Below, one piece after another: positions 33,537-42,062 of a stretch of DNA of 48,154 nt. The position numbers and the translations under genes were made by a program. Origin of the DNA: Aequorivita sp. (GTDB lineage Bacteria > Bacteroidota > Bacteroidia > Flavobacteriales > Flavobacteriaceae); contig JAGXGE010000025.1 in the NCBI GenBank assembly GCA_024637015.1, positions 1 to 48,154 of the forward strand. Reading direction: 5' to 3'. The notes under the pieces were generated by a model. That model was not told the DNA's origin, searched no databases, and was given only the letters and a program-made list of their open reading frames with translations. Numbering within the stretch: position 1 is the stretch's first letter; every line of letters begins with the position of its first letter.

Positions 33537-33935
33537 TTAAAGTAAGAAGGGTTCTATTAGTGTTTTGATATTTTTTGGGTACTTATTTTCAAAATCATAA
33601 TGGGAAAGATAAGTGTTCAACCTTTCAATATCCGCTTTGCTCTTCATAATACTGAAATTGGCCTCATAATTCTGAAAAATGCGATTTTCGATTTTTTGGT
33701 CCAAGATCATTAAAATATTTTTATGCCTTTTATCTTTTCGAATTTTAGCGAAGAGTTCTTTTATGGTTTCTTTTTTGCCTTCAAGAACTTGAAGAAAAAA
33801 AGCGTTATTGTGAAGTAGTGCGCCAGTGATATTGAGCAATGGATTTGTAGCTAAAATGTATTTAAACAAATTTTCCAGCTCTGAATCTTTCAGCGCTTCG
33901 GCTTGTTTACTTAAATAACAGATAGTGTGTTCCAT
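33537..33935 (-). CDS. BLUF-domain blue-light photoreceptor
   Basis: With ATG 33935 (MEHTICYLSKQ) the product is 132 residues and begins at the right point of the BLUF fold; the longer frame to 33989 would run through the rpoD terminator hairpin. BLUF proteins bind FAD and change hydrogen bonding on blue light. The three key residues are present and spaced as in PixD: Tyr7, Asn31 (in NPLLNITG) and Gln49 (in FFLQVLEG), followed by KIRKDKRHKNI. The usual Trp of the C-terminal signalling strand seems to be lacking. There is no fused output domain, so it should act through a partner protein. It sits between rpoD and rpe. Confidence 0.85.
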   Translation of the reverse strand: MEHTICYLSKQAEALKDSELENLFKYILATNPLLNITGALLHNNAFFLQVLEGKKETIKELFAKIRKDKRHKNILMILDQKIENRIFQNYEANFSIMKSKADIERLNTYLSHYDFENKYPKNIKTLIEPFLL

Positions 33936-33942
33936 TTTTTTG

Positions 33943-33950
33943 TAAAGATA
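33943..33950 (-). promoter_or_regulatory. -7-like element for the BLUF gene
   Basis: On the minus strand this reads TATCTTTA, one base from TAnnTTTG, 7 nt before the ATG and just after the rpoD terminator. The transcript would be nearly leaderless. Confidence 0.4.
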
Positions 33951-33979
33951 GAAAAAACCTCCGGTAATCAGCCGGAGGT
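33951..33979 (-). terminator. Terminator upstream of the BLUF gene (ends the rpoD transcript)
   Basis: On the minus strand ACCTCCGG pairs perfectly with CCGGAGGT around a 7-nt loop and is followed by TTTTTTC. It separates rpoD from the BLUF-rpe pair. Confidence 0.85.
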
Positions 33980-34000
33980 CATTCATCAATCAAAAAACGA

Positions 34001-34038
34001 ACAGTATTTTCTCAGACAAGCTGAGAAACTGATACTGT
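34001..34038 (-). other. Imperfect hairpin in the 3' untranslated region of rpoD
   Basis: ACAGTAT pairs with ATACTGT and, inside, TCTCAG pairs with CTGAGA around ACAAG, with internal loops of two and five bases. No T run follows. It lies between the rpoD stop and the true terminator and could stabilise the mRNA end. Confidence 0.45.
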
Positions 34039-34055
34039 AAGTTGTCTTTATGGGA

Positions 34056-34919
34056 TTATCCCAAATAAGTCATCAATATTTTGCTTCGCGAAGTGTGCTT
34101 CAACCTTCGGATTGCTTTTTCCTTAATTTGGCGAACACGTTCACGGGTAAGATCAAAAGTTTCACCTATTTCTTCCAAAGTCATTGGGTGTTGATCACCA
34201 AGGCCAAAATACAAACGGATAACGTCTGCTTCACGTGGAGTCAAGGTTTCTAATGCGCGCTCAATTTCGGTACGCAAAGACTCGTGTAACAATGCGCGGT
34301 CTGGGTTTGGGCTTTCACCACTACGCAAAACATCGTAAAGGTTACTGTCTTCTCCTTCAACAAGCGGTGCATCCATCGATACGTGACGGCCAGAGTTTTT
34401 CATGGACTCTTTTACGTCGTTGATTGTCATGTCCAATTCCTTTGCAATTTCTTCTGCAGAAGGGGGACGCTCATTGGCTTGTTCCAAATAAGCGTACATT
34501 TTGTTGATTTTGTTGATGCTTCCAATTTTGTTCAATGGCAAACGTACAATACGTGATTGTTCTGCCAAAGCTTGCAAAATAGACTGGCGAATCCACCAAA
34601 CGGCGTATGAAATAAATTTAAAACCACGTGTTTCGTCAAAACGTTGTGCGGCTTTAATAAGACCAAGGTTTCCTTCATTTATAAGGTCTGGAAGGGTAAG
34701 CCCTTGGTTTTGATATTGCTTTGCCACCGAAACAACGAAACGAAGGTTAGCTTTGGTTAATTTTTCCAAAGCGGTTTGGTCACCAGCTTTTATGCGCTGT
34801 GCCAATTCTACTTCTTCGTCTGCGGTGATTAAGTCAACTTTTCCAATTTCTTGAAGGTACTTGTCTAATGAAGCAGTTTCCCTGTTGGTTACCTGCTTGG
34901 TAATTTTAAGTTGTCTCAT
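34056..34919 (-). CDS. rpoD: Primary RNA polymerase sigma factor RpoD/SigA
   Basis: A 287-residue sigma-70 factor of the short Bacteroidota type: no region 1.1, start [21 protein letters not shown]. Regions 1.2-2 include [37 protein letters not shown] and [17 protein letters not shown]; region 3 includes RLPLNKIG; region 4 ends with the helix-turn-helix [19 protein letters not shown]. It directs the TTG/TAnnTTTG promoters seen at several places here. It stands as a single-gene unit with its own terminator and a leader of about 200 nt free of genes. Confidence 0.97.
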   Translation of the reverse strand: MRQLKITKQVTNRETASLDKYLQEIGKVDLITADEEVELAQRIKAGDQTALEKLTKANLRFVVSVAKQYQNQGLTLPDLINEGNLGLIKAAQRFDETRGFKFISYAVWWIRQSILQALAEQSRIVRLPLNKIGSINKINKMYAYLEQANERPPSAEEIAKELDMTINDVKESMKNSGRHVSMDAPLVEGEDSNLYDVLRSGESPNPDRALLHESLRTEIERALETLTPREADVIRLYFGLGDQHPMTLEEIGETFDLTRERVRQIKEKAIRRLKHTSRSKILMTYLG

Positions 34920-35128
34920 TTAAGGTTTGTCCTGTAGATTAAGGTTTAACTTGTGTACTGGGTTATACGTAACAAAACCAGAAAAGGTTACAAAATTTTA
35001 TCATTTTTTACAATTGCCTCTTTTTAATACTTTAAGATACGTTGCTTATTGTTCAAGATTATTACCTTTATTAAGTTGCTGCCTTATAGTCTGAAAATTT
35101 TTAAAAGGTTGCGTGAAGATTAAAAAAA

Positions 35129-35164
35129 ATGCCTTCAATTTCGAAATTTCGAAATTGAAGGCAT
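35129..35164 (-). terminator. Terminator after proA: perfect 36-base palindrome
   Basis: The sequence ATGCCTTCAATTTCGAAA joined to its exact reverse complement forms an 18-bp self-complementary unit, flanked by A and T runs on both sides. It lies 23 nt beyond the proA stop and can work in both directions. It separates proA from the leader of rpoD. Confidence 0.85.
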
Positions 35165-35186
35165 TTTTGCTAAATGTTCTTTTTTT

Positions 35187-36386
35187 TTAAACCCTTACCT
35201 GACCGTCACCAAAGACATAGTATTTATTGGTAACAAGTTGCTTTAAGCCTAAGGGCCCACGGTGGTGCAGCTTGTCTGTACTAATGGCAAGTTCTGCGCC
35301 AACTCCCATTTGACCGCCATCGGTAAAGCGGGTAGAAGCATTGTGATATACAGCAGCGCTATCTATATTTTCCATAAACTCTTGCGCTCTTTGAGTGTCT
35401 TCCGTAAGAATTACACTTGAATGACCACCACTATAAGTGTTTATTTTTGAAATTGCTTCATCTATCCCATCAACGTTTCCCACTACGATCTTAAGGGCTA
35501 AAAATTCTTCACTCCAAGTGGCTTCATTAGGGATAGGTTTATTTTCTGAAAGCACTTTCTTTATTTCATCATCTACCAAAATCTCTACTTTGGCTTTTTC
35601 CAAAACAGTTTTTAATTCCTGAAGGCGTGTTTCATAATGTGGAAGTTTTTTATCAATTAAAACTTTATCCAAGGCATTACAACCTGATATTTTATCAGTC
35701 TTTGCATTTAAAATTACTTGCAGTGTTTTTATCCAATCAGCATCTTCGGCTACATATAAAAAGTTATTTCCTCTTCCACTAACCAAAACTGCACATTTTG
35801 CATTTTCCTTTACAAAATTGATCAATCGTTCACCACCTCGGGGAACAATTAAATCCAATGGCTCATCTGGATTTTTAAGAAACGCTTGGGTTTCTTCCCG
35901 GTTTAATTCCAGCATTTTAATCCAGTCGTTTTCCAACCCATTTTCAGCGAGTGATTTGTGCCAACAAGCTACCAATTCTTTATTACTGTTATAGGCTTCT
36001 TTGCCACCTTTCAATAAAATTTTGTTATTCGCTTTAAAAGCTAAAACAGCAGCTTCCACAGTTACGTCTGGTCTGGATTCGTAAATAATCATAATAGTAC
36101 CGAAGGGTGCTGTACGATTTATAATGTTAAGACCATTGTCTAAGGTAGTATTCGAAATTTCTTGATTTACGGGATCTTCTTGAGCACGCACTTCAGAAAT
36201 AGCTTTTATCATTCCGTCAATTTTGGAATCGTCAATCACCAAACGATCGTATAATGCTTGATCATCTTTTTTAAAAGTTTCCAAATCTTTTTTATTGGCT
36301 TCTAAAATGGCAGTTCGGTTTTGATCTATGTTTTTCATCATAGAATCAAGTACATTGTTCTTTATCTTGGTGTCTATCAATTTCAT
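35187..36386 (-). CDS. proA: Gamma-glutamyl phosphate reductase
   Basis: The 399-residue enzyme reduces gamma-glutamyl phosphate to glutamate semialdehyde with NADPH, the second step of proline synthesis. Conserved blocks: APFGTIMIIYESRPDVTVEA, LKGGKEAYNSN, VPRGGERLI and the catalytic cysteine in KISGCNALDKVLI. The end VTNKYYVFGDGQVR fits. It is the third gene of proC-proB-proA, 29 nt after proB. Confidence 0.96.
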   Translation of the reverse strand: MKLIDTKIKNNVLDSMMKNIDQNRTAILEANKKDLETFKKDDQALYDRLVIDDSKIDGMIKAISEVRAQEDPVNQEISNTTLDNGLNIINRTAPFGTIMIIYESRPDVTVEAAVLAFKANNKILLKGGKEAYNSNKELVACWHKSLAENGLENDWIKMLELNREETQAFLKNPDEPLDLIVPRGGERLINFVKENAKCAVLVSGRGNNFLYVAEDADWIKTLQVILNAKTDKISGCNALDKVLIDKKLPHYETRLQELKTVLEKAKVEILVDDEIKKVLSENKPIPNEATWSEEFLALKIVVGNVDGIDEAISKINTYSGGHSSVILTEDTQRAQEFMENIDSAAVYHNASTRFTDGGQMGVGAELAISTDKLHHRGPLGLKQLVTNKYYVFGDGQVRV

Positions 36387-36415
36387 ATTATCTCTTTTCT
36401 GTTTTTAGTTATTAT

Positions 36416-37186
36416 TTATGTGTAAAACTTTGTTCCGATTTTTTCACCGTTTAAAATATCTACAATAACATTTTTATGTTTTCCGTTTGCTATATAGGTA
36501 GGAATATTTTTACCTGCAGTTTCTTTGGCGATTTTCAATTTAGATTGCATTCCACCGCGACCTTCACCTTCACCTTTTCGGTTTTTCTGAACATATTGTT
36601 CTACTTTTTCTCGATGGTGCACTTCATTAATTTTTCGGGAATCTTTATCGTCTGGATGCCCGGTATAAAGACCATCTGTGTCTGTTAAAATAATCATTGC
36701 ATCTGCATTAATCAGTTCTGCTACCAGACTTGCCAATTCATCGTTATCGCTGAACATTGACATTGTTAAGGATACTGCATCGTCTTCGTTTGCAATTGGC
36801 ACAATCCCTTCGGCAATAAGACCTTCATAACAATTAATCATATTTTCTCGATGCTTGCCCGGCGTAAAATCGCGTTTTGTTGCCAAAATTTGTGCACAGC
36901 GCATGCCGTAATCGTGAAAAAGACTGTAATAATGACGCATCATTCTAGGCTGCCCCACAGAAGAATATATCTGCCTTCTAGTGGCATCATCTTTTGCTAT
37001 ACACTCACCCAAGACCTCCATTCCCGCAATTGCAGATCCTGAAGAGACCAACACTGGTGCGTAGCCATCCTCGTACAAATCTGCAATTTGCCGAACCAGT
37101 TCATTTAGAATTGGACCTACAATACGATTGTCTTTATTTGTCATAACGTTGGTTCCTATTTTTATAACCACTCGCTTTTTATTCAT
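36416..37186 (-). CDS. proB: Glutamate 5-kinase without PUA domain
   Basis: The 256-residue amino-acid kinase phosphorylates glutamate as the first step of proline synthesis. Conserved parts are VVIKIGTNVMT, VSSGSAIAGM, PIANEDDAVS, DNDELASLVAELINADAMIILTDTDGLYTG and GRGGMQSKLKIAKETA. It ends soon after the kinase fold, so the C-terminal PUA domain of E. coli ProB is absent, as in many Bacteroidota. Feedback control by proline is through the kinase domain in other species and cannot be judged here. It lies 21 nt downstream of proC. Confidence 0.96.
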   Translation of the reverse strand: MNKKRVVIKIGTNVMTNKDNRIVGPILNELVRQIADLYEDGYAPVLVSSGSAIAGMEVLGECIAKDDATRRQIYSSVGQPRMMRHYYSLFHDYGMRCAQILATKRDFTPGKHRENMINCYEGLIAEGIVPIANEDDAVSLTMSMFSDNDELASLVAELINADAMIILTDTDGLYTGHPDDKDSRKINEVHHREKVEQYVQKNRKGEGEGRGGMQSKLKIAKETAGKNIPTYIANGKHKNVIVDILNGEKIGTKFYT

Positions 37187-37207
37187 AGCTTTTCTTTTGG
37201 TATTTAT

Positions 37208-38008
37208 TTATTTTCCGAGTTCTGTTGCTCTATCAAATGCTGCGTATGCAGCTTCTTTAATTAATTCTTTTACGTTGTTGTCTTCCATGGAATCCAATGC
37301 GGCACGGGTTGTGCCTCCTTTTGAGGCGACCATATCCATCCATGCATTTGGAGAAAGGTCTGAATCATTGAATAATGCCACTGCACCTTCAAATGTTTGG
37401 GTAACCAATATTTTTGAATCGTTTGCAGAAAAGCCCATTTTTAAAGCGGCTTCCATCATTGATTGCATAAAGTAAAAAACATAGGCGGGACCACTTCCAG
37501 AAATACCGGTAGAGGCATTTATGAAGTTTTCATTCTGTACATGAATAGCTTCTCCTGTAGTATCTAAAAGGTTTCGAATCATTATCAATTCAATGCGGCT
37601 CACTTCTTTTGATTCTGTAAAGGAAGTCATTCCCAAGCCTACCTTTGCAGGAAGATTGGGCATGGCACGAACTACTTTTTTAACCCCTAATCCTTCCTGC
37701 ATGGAATTTATCGTAATACCTGCCATTAGTGAAATGAATAGTTGGTTTTCATTTACATGTTTTTTTATTGAATTAAATAATTCTTCACTGTGATAAGGTT
37801 TCACGGCTATAAAAACAACATCTGCCTTGGGAATACAATCCTCAATTTTTTCGTAAACATCAAAATCTGGGTTTTCCCTTAATTCCAATGTTTTTTCTGG
37901 TGAAACATCGTAGATCATTAAATTCCTACGATTTAGATATGGCGATTTCGCCATTCCTTCCGCATAGGTCAATCCCATATTTCCTGCGCCAATTACTAGT
38001 ACTTTCAT
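37208..38008 (-). CDS. proC: Pyrroline-5-carboxylate reductase
   Basis: The 266-residue dehydrogenase makes proline from pyrroline-5-carboxylate with NAD(P)H. The Rossmann start is VLVIGAGNMGLTYAEGM; the catalytic C-terminal block is SGISGSGPAYVFYFMQSMMEAALKMG in outline, then GGTTRAALDSME. It is the first gene of proC-proB-proA, so all three proline enzymes (glutamate to proline) are made as one unit. The region upstream holds the candidate small RNA. Confidence 0.96.
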   Translation of the reverse strand: MKVLVIGAGNMGLTYAEGMAKSPYLNRRNLMIYDVSPEKTLELRENPDFDVYEKIEDCIPKADVVFIAVKPYHSEELFNSIKKHVNENQLFISLMAGITINSMQEGLGVKKVVRAMPNLPAKVGLGMTSFTESKEVSRIELIMIRNLLDTTGEAIHVQNENFINASTGISGSGPAYVFYFMQSMMEAALKMGFSANDSKILVTQTFEGAVALFNDSDLSPNAWMDMVASKGGTTRAALDSMEDNNVKELIKEAAYAAFDRATELGK

Positions 38009-38045
38009 AGTTAGTTTTATTATTTAACCAATACAAGGGCAAGGA

Positions 38046-38078
38046 TTGTACTGGAAAGCGGTGTTTTTTTTAATTTTG
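38046..38078 (+). promoter_or_regulatory. Candidate plus-strand promoter in the proC-pnp intergenic region
   Basis: TTG at 38046-38048 precedes TAATTTTG at 38071-38078 by 22 nt; the -7 box matches TAnnTTTG exactly. No plus-strand protein gene follows, so it would drive a non-coding transcript that ends at the hairpin 38230-38262. Confidence 0.45.
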
Positions 38079-38084
38079 CTATAT

Positions 38085-38262
38085 ATTAAAAATAAAGGGT
38101 TGTTAGCTTAGTGGGTATAACAAAGGAGGAGAATCCTTAAATCTTTGTTAAAATTAAAGCCTATAATTAAAACTATGCACTTATGTCGGTAAATGAAGCT
38201 TCTATATCAAGATACTGCTATTATGGCATAAAAAAACGCCCTCATTGCTGAAGGCGTTTTTT
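38085..38262 (+). ncRNA. Candidate small RNA with a tRNA-like 5' segment
   Basis: Between an exact TAnnTTTG box and a terminator there is a 175-nt stretch without protein-coding potential. It holds GGGTTGTTAGCTTAGTGGGTA (38097 on), which looks like a tRNA acceptor and D-arm (TAGCTTAGTGG fits the D-arm consensus), and then TAACAAAG (38118-38125) paired perfectly with CTTTGTTA (38143-38150) around an inner GGA/TCC stem. There is no T-arm or acceptor 3' half, so it is not a working tRNA. It may be a regulatory RNA or the decayed remains of a tRNA. On the opposite strand it would be part of the proC leader. Confidence 0.35.
38230..38262. terminator. Terminator after pnp, possibly bidirectional
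   Basis: AAAAAACGCC pairs with GGCGTTTTTT around a 12-nt loop with some further pairing. It lies 17 nt beyond the pnp stop on the minus strand, and also ends the candidate plus-strand RNA. Confidence 0.85.
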
Positions 38263-38278
38263 GAATATTTAAGAAAAA

Positions 38279-40528
38279 TTAATCTCTTTTTCTGTCTCTG
38301 TCACGGCTATCGCGACTATCACGGCCACGGTTGTCGCGCCCACGATTATCTCTGTCTCTTGAACCACTTCGGCTATCGTCGCGTGGTGGACGTTCCTTAT
38401 AACCTTCCGGTTTTGGCAATAACGCTTTTCTTGAAACTTTATCTTTTTTTGTTCTAGGATCGAAACCAATAAATTTCACATCAAAAACATCACCCATATT
38501 TACAACATCGGTTACATTCTCAGTTCTTTCCCAAGCAAGTTCGCTAACGTGTAGTAAGGTCTCGTTTCCGGGAGCATCCATATATTCTACAACGGCGCCG
38601 AAATCAAGCATTTTGATAACTTTTACTTCGTAAACACTACCAACTTCAGGCTTGAAGGTAAGCGAATCTATCTTCGCCAATACTGCATCAATTCCTTCTT
38701 GGTTTGTTCCAAGAATTTCCACAATACCTTCTTCGGTAATAGGATCTTCATTTATAACAATTGTTGTTTTTGTAGTTTTTTGAAGCTCTTGAATCACTTT
38801 TCCGCCAGGTCCAATCAAAGCACCAATAAATTCGTTTGGAATAGTAACAGTAACCATTTTTGGAGCGTGTGGCTTCACATCTGCATTTGGTGCTGCAATA
38901 GTCTCGATTAATTTACCAAGAATATGCAAACGGCCTGCTGATGCTTGTTTTAAAGCATTCACCAAAATTTCGTAAGAAAGACCTTTTACTTTAATGTCCA
39001 TCTGGCAAGCGGTAATTCCGTCAGCCGTTCCAGTAACTTTAAAGTCCATATCACCCAAGTGATCTTCATCACCTAAAATATCAGAAAGCACTGCGTATTT
39101 TCCAGTCTCGCCGTCAGAAATCAATCCCATTGCGATACCAGAAACTGGTTTCTTCAATTGAACCCCAGCATCCATAAGTGCCATTGTTCCGCTACAAACG
39201 GTTGCCATAGAAGAAGAACCATTAGATTCCAATACTTCTGCAACAACACGAACTGTGTAAGGGCAATCTGTTGGAATCATTCCTTTTAAAGCGCGCTGTG
39301 CCAAGTTTCCGTGACCAACTTCTCTACGTGAAGTTCCGCGAATTGGGCGGGCTTCACCAGTTGAGAAAGGAGGGAAGTTATAGTGAAGGTAGAAAGTTTC
39401 TTCGCCTTCAAAAGATGGCATATCAATTTGGTTTGCTTCGCGAGAAGTCCCCAAAGTTACAGTTGCCAAAGCTTGTGTTTCCCCTCTTGTGAAAAGTGCG
39501 GAACCGTGCGTGGAAGGCAAATAATCAACCTCGCACCATATTGGGCGAATCTCGTCAGTTTTTCTTCCATCCAAACGCAAACCTTCATTTAAAGTAAGGT
39601 CACGAACGGCAGCTTTTTCGGCTTTTCTGTAATATTTTGAAACTAAATCGCCAAAATCTTCTAATTCTTCTTCAGAAAAAGTAGCTTTAATCTCTTCTTT
39701 TATTTCAGAAAAGGAAGCGCTTCTTTCGTGTTTTGCAGATCCAGCTTTTGCTACGGCGTATACTTTATCATAAGCCATATCGTGAACTTTCTTCATCAAA
39801 TCCTCGTCTTCACGTTCTGCTGGATATTCACGAACCTCTTTTCTTCCAAATGCTTCAGCCAATCTAAGTTGTGCTTCACATTGTTTTTTAATGTGCTCGT
39901 GAGCAAATTTGATGGCCTCAACCATTTCTTCTTCTGAAATTTCTTTCATTTCGCCTTCCACCATCATCACAGAATCCATAGAAGCTCCAATCACCATATC
40001 GATGTCAGATTCATCCAATTGTGCTCTTGAAGGGTTGATTACGAATTCGCCATTGACTCTTCCCACACGCGCTTCAGAAATAGCACATTCAAAAGGAAAA
40101 TCTGAAAGCTGAATAGCTGCAGAAGCCGCTAAACCTGCCATAGCATCTGGCATAACATCATCATCGTGGCTCATTAACTGAATCATCACCTGTGTTTCAG
40201 AGTGATAATCTTTTGGGAAAAGTGGGCGTAATACACGATCCACTAAACGCATTGTTAATACTTCGCCGTCGCTTGGCCTTGCTTCTCTTTTGAAGAAACC
40301 ACCTGGGTAACGACCTGAAGCAGCAAATTTTTCACGATAATCTACCGTTAAGGGTAGAAAATCCAAATCTTTTTGTTCGTAATTTGAAACTACGGTACAT
40401 AGCAACATACATTTTCCGGATTGAACAACTACAGCCCCGTGGGCCTGTTTTGCCAATTTTCCGGTTTCGATGGAAATTTCTCTTCCATCACCAAGGTCAA
40501 TGACCTCTCTAAATACTTTAGGTATCAT
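38279..40528 (-). CDS. pnp: Polyribonucleotide nucleotidyltransferase (PNPase)
   Basis: The 749-residue exoribonuclease degrades RNA from the 3' end with phosphate. It has two RNase PH domains (about 10-215 and 315-545) with [17 protein letters not shown] and [23 protein letters not shown], a helical domain between, then KH ([18 protein letters not shown]) and S1 ([19 protein letters not shown]) domains. The C-terminus ends in an Arg/Asp-rich tail with repeated RDNRGRD units of about 40 residues, unlike the E. coli end. It follows rpsO on the same strand, the usual rpsO-pnp order, with a terminator in between. Confidence 0.98.
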   Translation of the reverse strand: MIPKVFREVIDLGDGREISIETGKLAKQAHGAVVVQSGKCMLLCTVVSNYEQKDLDFLPLTVDYREKFAASGRYPGGFFKREARPSDGEVLTMRLVDRVLRPLFPKDYHSETQVMIQLMSHDDDVMPDAMAGLAASAAIQLSDFPFECAISEARVGRVNGEFVINPSRAQLDESDIDMVIGASMDSVMMVEGEMKEISEEEMVEAIKFAHEHIKKQCEAQLRLAEAFGRKEVREYPAEREDEDLMKKVHDMAYDKVYAVAKAGSAKHERSASFSEIKEEIKATFSEEELEDFGDLVSKYYRKAEKAAVRDLTLNEGLRLDGRKTDEIRPIWCEVDYLPSTHGSALFTRGETQALATVTLGTSREANQIDMPSFEGEETFYLHYNFPPFSTGEARPIRGTSRREVGHGNLAQRALKGMIPTDCPYTVRVVAEVLESNGSSSMATVCSGTMALMDAGVQLKKPVSGIAMGLISDGETGKYAVLSDILGDEDHLGDMDFKVTGTADGITACQMDIKVKGLSYEILVNALKQASAGRLHILGKLIETIAAPNADVKPHAPKMVTVTIPNEFIGALIGPGGKVIQELQKTTKTTIVINEDPITEEGIVEILGTNQEGIDAVLAKIDSLTFKPEVGSVYEVKVIKMLDFGAVVEYMDAPGNETLLHVSELAWERTENVTDVVNMGDVFDVKFIGFDPRTKKDKVSRKALLPKPEGYKERPPRDDSRSGSRDRDNRGRDNRGRDSRDSRDRDRKRD

Positions 40529-40606
40529 TTGTTTTTCATTTTAGTGCTCCGCAAGCTTTTGCTTTTCGGCAATAGCGAAGGAGTACGTTAATTTTGGTCA
40601 AAACCT

Positions 40607-40697
40607 GATTTTCAGGCTTAGTGTTGTTGTGTTGTTGTGGTTGACCAATGAAAAACCTAAGGGTAGCTTTTCTATATGTTCAGAAATAATTTCTGAA
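40607..40697 (-). other. Structured pnp leader
   Basis: The 210-nt gap between rpsO and pnp holds, besides the rpsO terminator, a near-perfect palindrome (TTCAGAAAT-A-ATTTCTGAA, 40679-40697) and a small hairpin CCTGA/TCAGG (40607-40619). In enteric bacteria a leader hairpin is used for PNPase self-control; a similar role here is inference. Confidence 0.35.
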
Positions 40698-40702
40698 AAA
40701 AA

Positions 40703-40733
40703 ATAAAAATTAAAGGGCTCGTTCGAGCCCTTT
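40703..40733 (-). terminator. Terminator after rpsO
   Basis: On the minus strand AAAGGGCTCG pairs perfectly with CGAGCCCTTT around a 2-base centre (effective loop four bases), followed by AATTTTTATTTTTTTT. It lies 6 nt after the rpsO stop and partly separates it from pnp. Confidence 0.85.
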
Positions 40734-40739
40734 AAAATA

Positions 40740-41009
40740 TTACTTACGTAATCCTAATTCTTTAATGATAGCACGATAACGAAGGATGTCTTTTTTCATA
40801 AGATAATCCAACAATGAACGTCTTTTACCTACCAACATTACCAAAGAACGTTCTGTATTGTAGTCCTTATGGTTTGCTTTAAGGTGGTTTGTTAAATGGG
40901 CAATGCGATATGTAAATAGCGCAATCTGTCCTTCTGCTGAACCAGTGTCAGTCTTAGACTTACCGTGTTTTGTAAAAATTTTTTCTTTTTCTTCTTGTGA
41001 TAAATACAT
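40740..41009 (-). CDS. rpsO: 30S ribosomal protein S15
   Basis: An 89-residue basic helical protein with MYLSQEEKEKIFTKHGKSKTDTGSAEGQ in outline, then LTNHLKANHKDYNTERSLVMLVGKRRSLLDYL, the 16S rRNA-binding core of S15. Length is exactly typical. In other bacteria S15 represses its own mRNA at the leader. It has its own -7 box 57 nt upstream and a terminator before pnp. Confidence 0.98.
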   Translation of the reverse strand: MYLSQEEKEKIFTKHGKSKTDTGSAEGQIALFTYRIAHLTNHLKANHKDYNTERSLVMLVGKRRSLLDYLMKKDILRYRAIIKELGLRK

Positions 41010-41066
41010 GCCAATATTATTAAAATGATTTTTATGTACTGACTACCGTTTTGATAATCAAGGCTG

Positions 41067-41074
41067 CAAAAGTA
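41067..41074 (-). promoter_or_regulatory. -7 element for rpsO
   Basis: On the minus strand this is TACTTTTG followed by CA, an exact TAnnTTTG box about 57 nt before the rpsO ATG. The -33 box is weak. The leader is long enough for S15 autoregulation. Confidence 0.5.
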
Positions 41075-41180
41075 CAAAATCGAATTTGAAAATTAATGTT
41101 TATAAAATAAAATTAATTTAAAATATATCAAATTTACTGTTTTCAGCGTTATAAATACCTAAACCCCTAAACCTCAATTT

Positions 41181-42014
41181 ATGAAAAACATCCTTTTTAG
41201 ATTTTTTGTTACTTTATTTTTCGGTGGAATGTTTCTTTTTACAAGTTGTGACAAAGAAGATAACGAATCTACAGAAGAAGTAAATTTTACTTCAGATGAT
41301 TCAGCTAGAGCTGCAAAAATGGACAATGTTGCCGAAGGAACCTTTAATATTATGGAGCAAGCTTTTGTAGAAAATGAAACTGGGGGCCGTGGGCCTAACC
41401 AGCTGTCTTTATTTCCAGATTGTACGCAAATTACTGTAAGTATCCAAGGTAATAATGTTTTGGTTTTGGTAGATTTCGGCGATTCCTGTACGCTCAACAA
41501 TGGGAATGTTGTTTCCGGAAGTATTCTTTTGGATTATGGTCCTTTGGTTGGCGGTACCTACACGGTCAATTACCTTTATAATGATTTTATTTTTAATGAT
41601 AATGGCGTGAGCGGAGGAGGTGATTTTTTATATGAAATTGCCAACCAAAATGGAAATCCACAATCTACGTTAAATGAAAGTATAACAGTTAGTTTCCCTA
41701 ATGCAACTGTAACAGGAACCCGTACTGGCCTCAGAGTATCCGAATGGGTGGAAGGTGTAGGTTCCGGTACTTGGCTGGATAATGTTTATTACGTAACCGG
41801 AAATTGGCAAACCGAATTTACAAATGGTTTTGAACGAACTGGAGAAGTAACTGATGTCTTGGTTCGAAAACTATCCTGCCCTTTTTTAGTTAGTGGTGTA
41901 CTTCAAGTAACACAAGACGGTTTAACGGCTGCAATTGATTTTGGTGATGGTGAATGTGACAATCAGGCTGTATTTATATACAATGGCCAAGAATATCCTT
42001 TTATAATGAATTAA
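41181..42014 (+). CDS. Hypothetical lipoprotein with two similar Cys-containing halves
   Basis: A 277-residue exported protein with lipobox LFTSC (Cys23). Two segments resemble each other: residues about 80-110 (C81 ... VDFGDSC103 ... NGNVVSG) and about 232-270 (C233 ... IDFGDGEC259 ... FIYNG). Each has a Cys about 22-26 residues before a DFGD-Cys motif, perhaps forming a disulfide. The rest is rich in beta strands with Gly, Asn and Thr. I do not recognise a named family; it is the kind of conserved Flavobacteria lipoprotein listed as hypothetical. It is monocistronic, divergent from rpsO and convergent with accD, with a terminator between. Confidence 0.75.
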   Translation: MKNILFRFFVTLFFGGMFLFTSCDKEDNESTEEVNFTSDDSARAAKMDNVAEGTFNIMEQAFVENETGGRGPNQLSLFPDCTQITVSIQGNNVLVLVDFGDSCTLNNGNVVSGSILLDYGPLVGGTYTVNYLYNDFIFNDNGVSGGGDFLYEIANQNGNPQSTLNESITVSFPNATVTGTRTGLRVSEWVEGVGSGTWLDNVYYVTGNWQTEFTNGFERTGEVTDVLVRKLSCPFLVSGVLQVTQDGLTAAIDFGDGECDNQAVFIYNGQEYPFIMN

Positions 42015-42030
42015 TTGAATTTGATAAAAT

Positions 42031-42062
42031 AAAAAAGCTGCCTGTTTTGGGCAGCTTTTTTT
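42031..42062. terminator. Terminator between convergent lipoprotein and accD genes
   Basis: AAAAAAGCTGCC pairs with GGCAGCTTTTTT around TGTTTTGG. A runs on one side and T runs on the other allow use from both directions. Its right arm touches the accD stop codon. Confidence 0.9.

Noticed and set aside
33936-33989. N-terminal extension of the BLUF protein
   Set aside because: The extra codons cover an intrinsic terminator and a -7-like box, and the BLUF fold begins at the downstream ATG.
38097-38150. A functional tRNA gene
   Set aside because: Only the acceptor 5' half and a D-arm-like part are present; there is no T-arm or matching acceptor end, and the anticodon-like loop has the wrong size.
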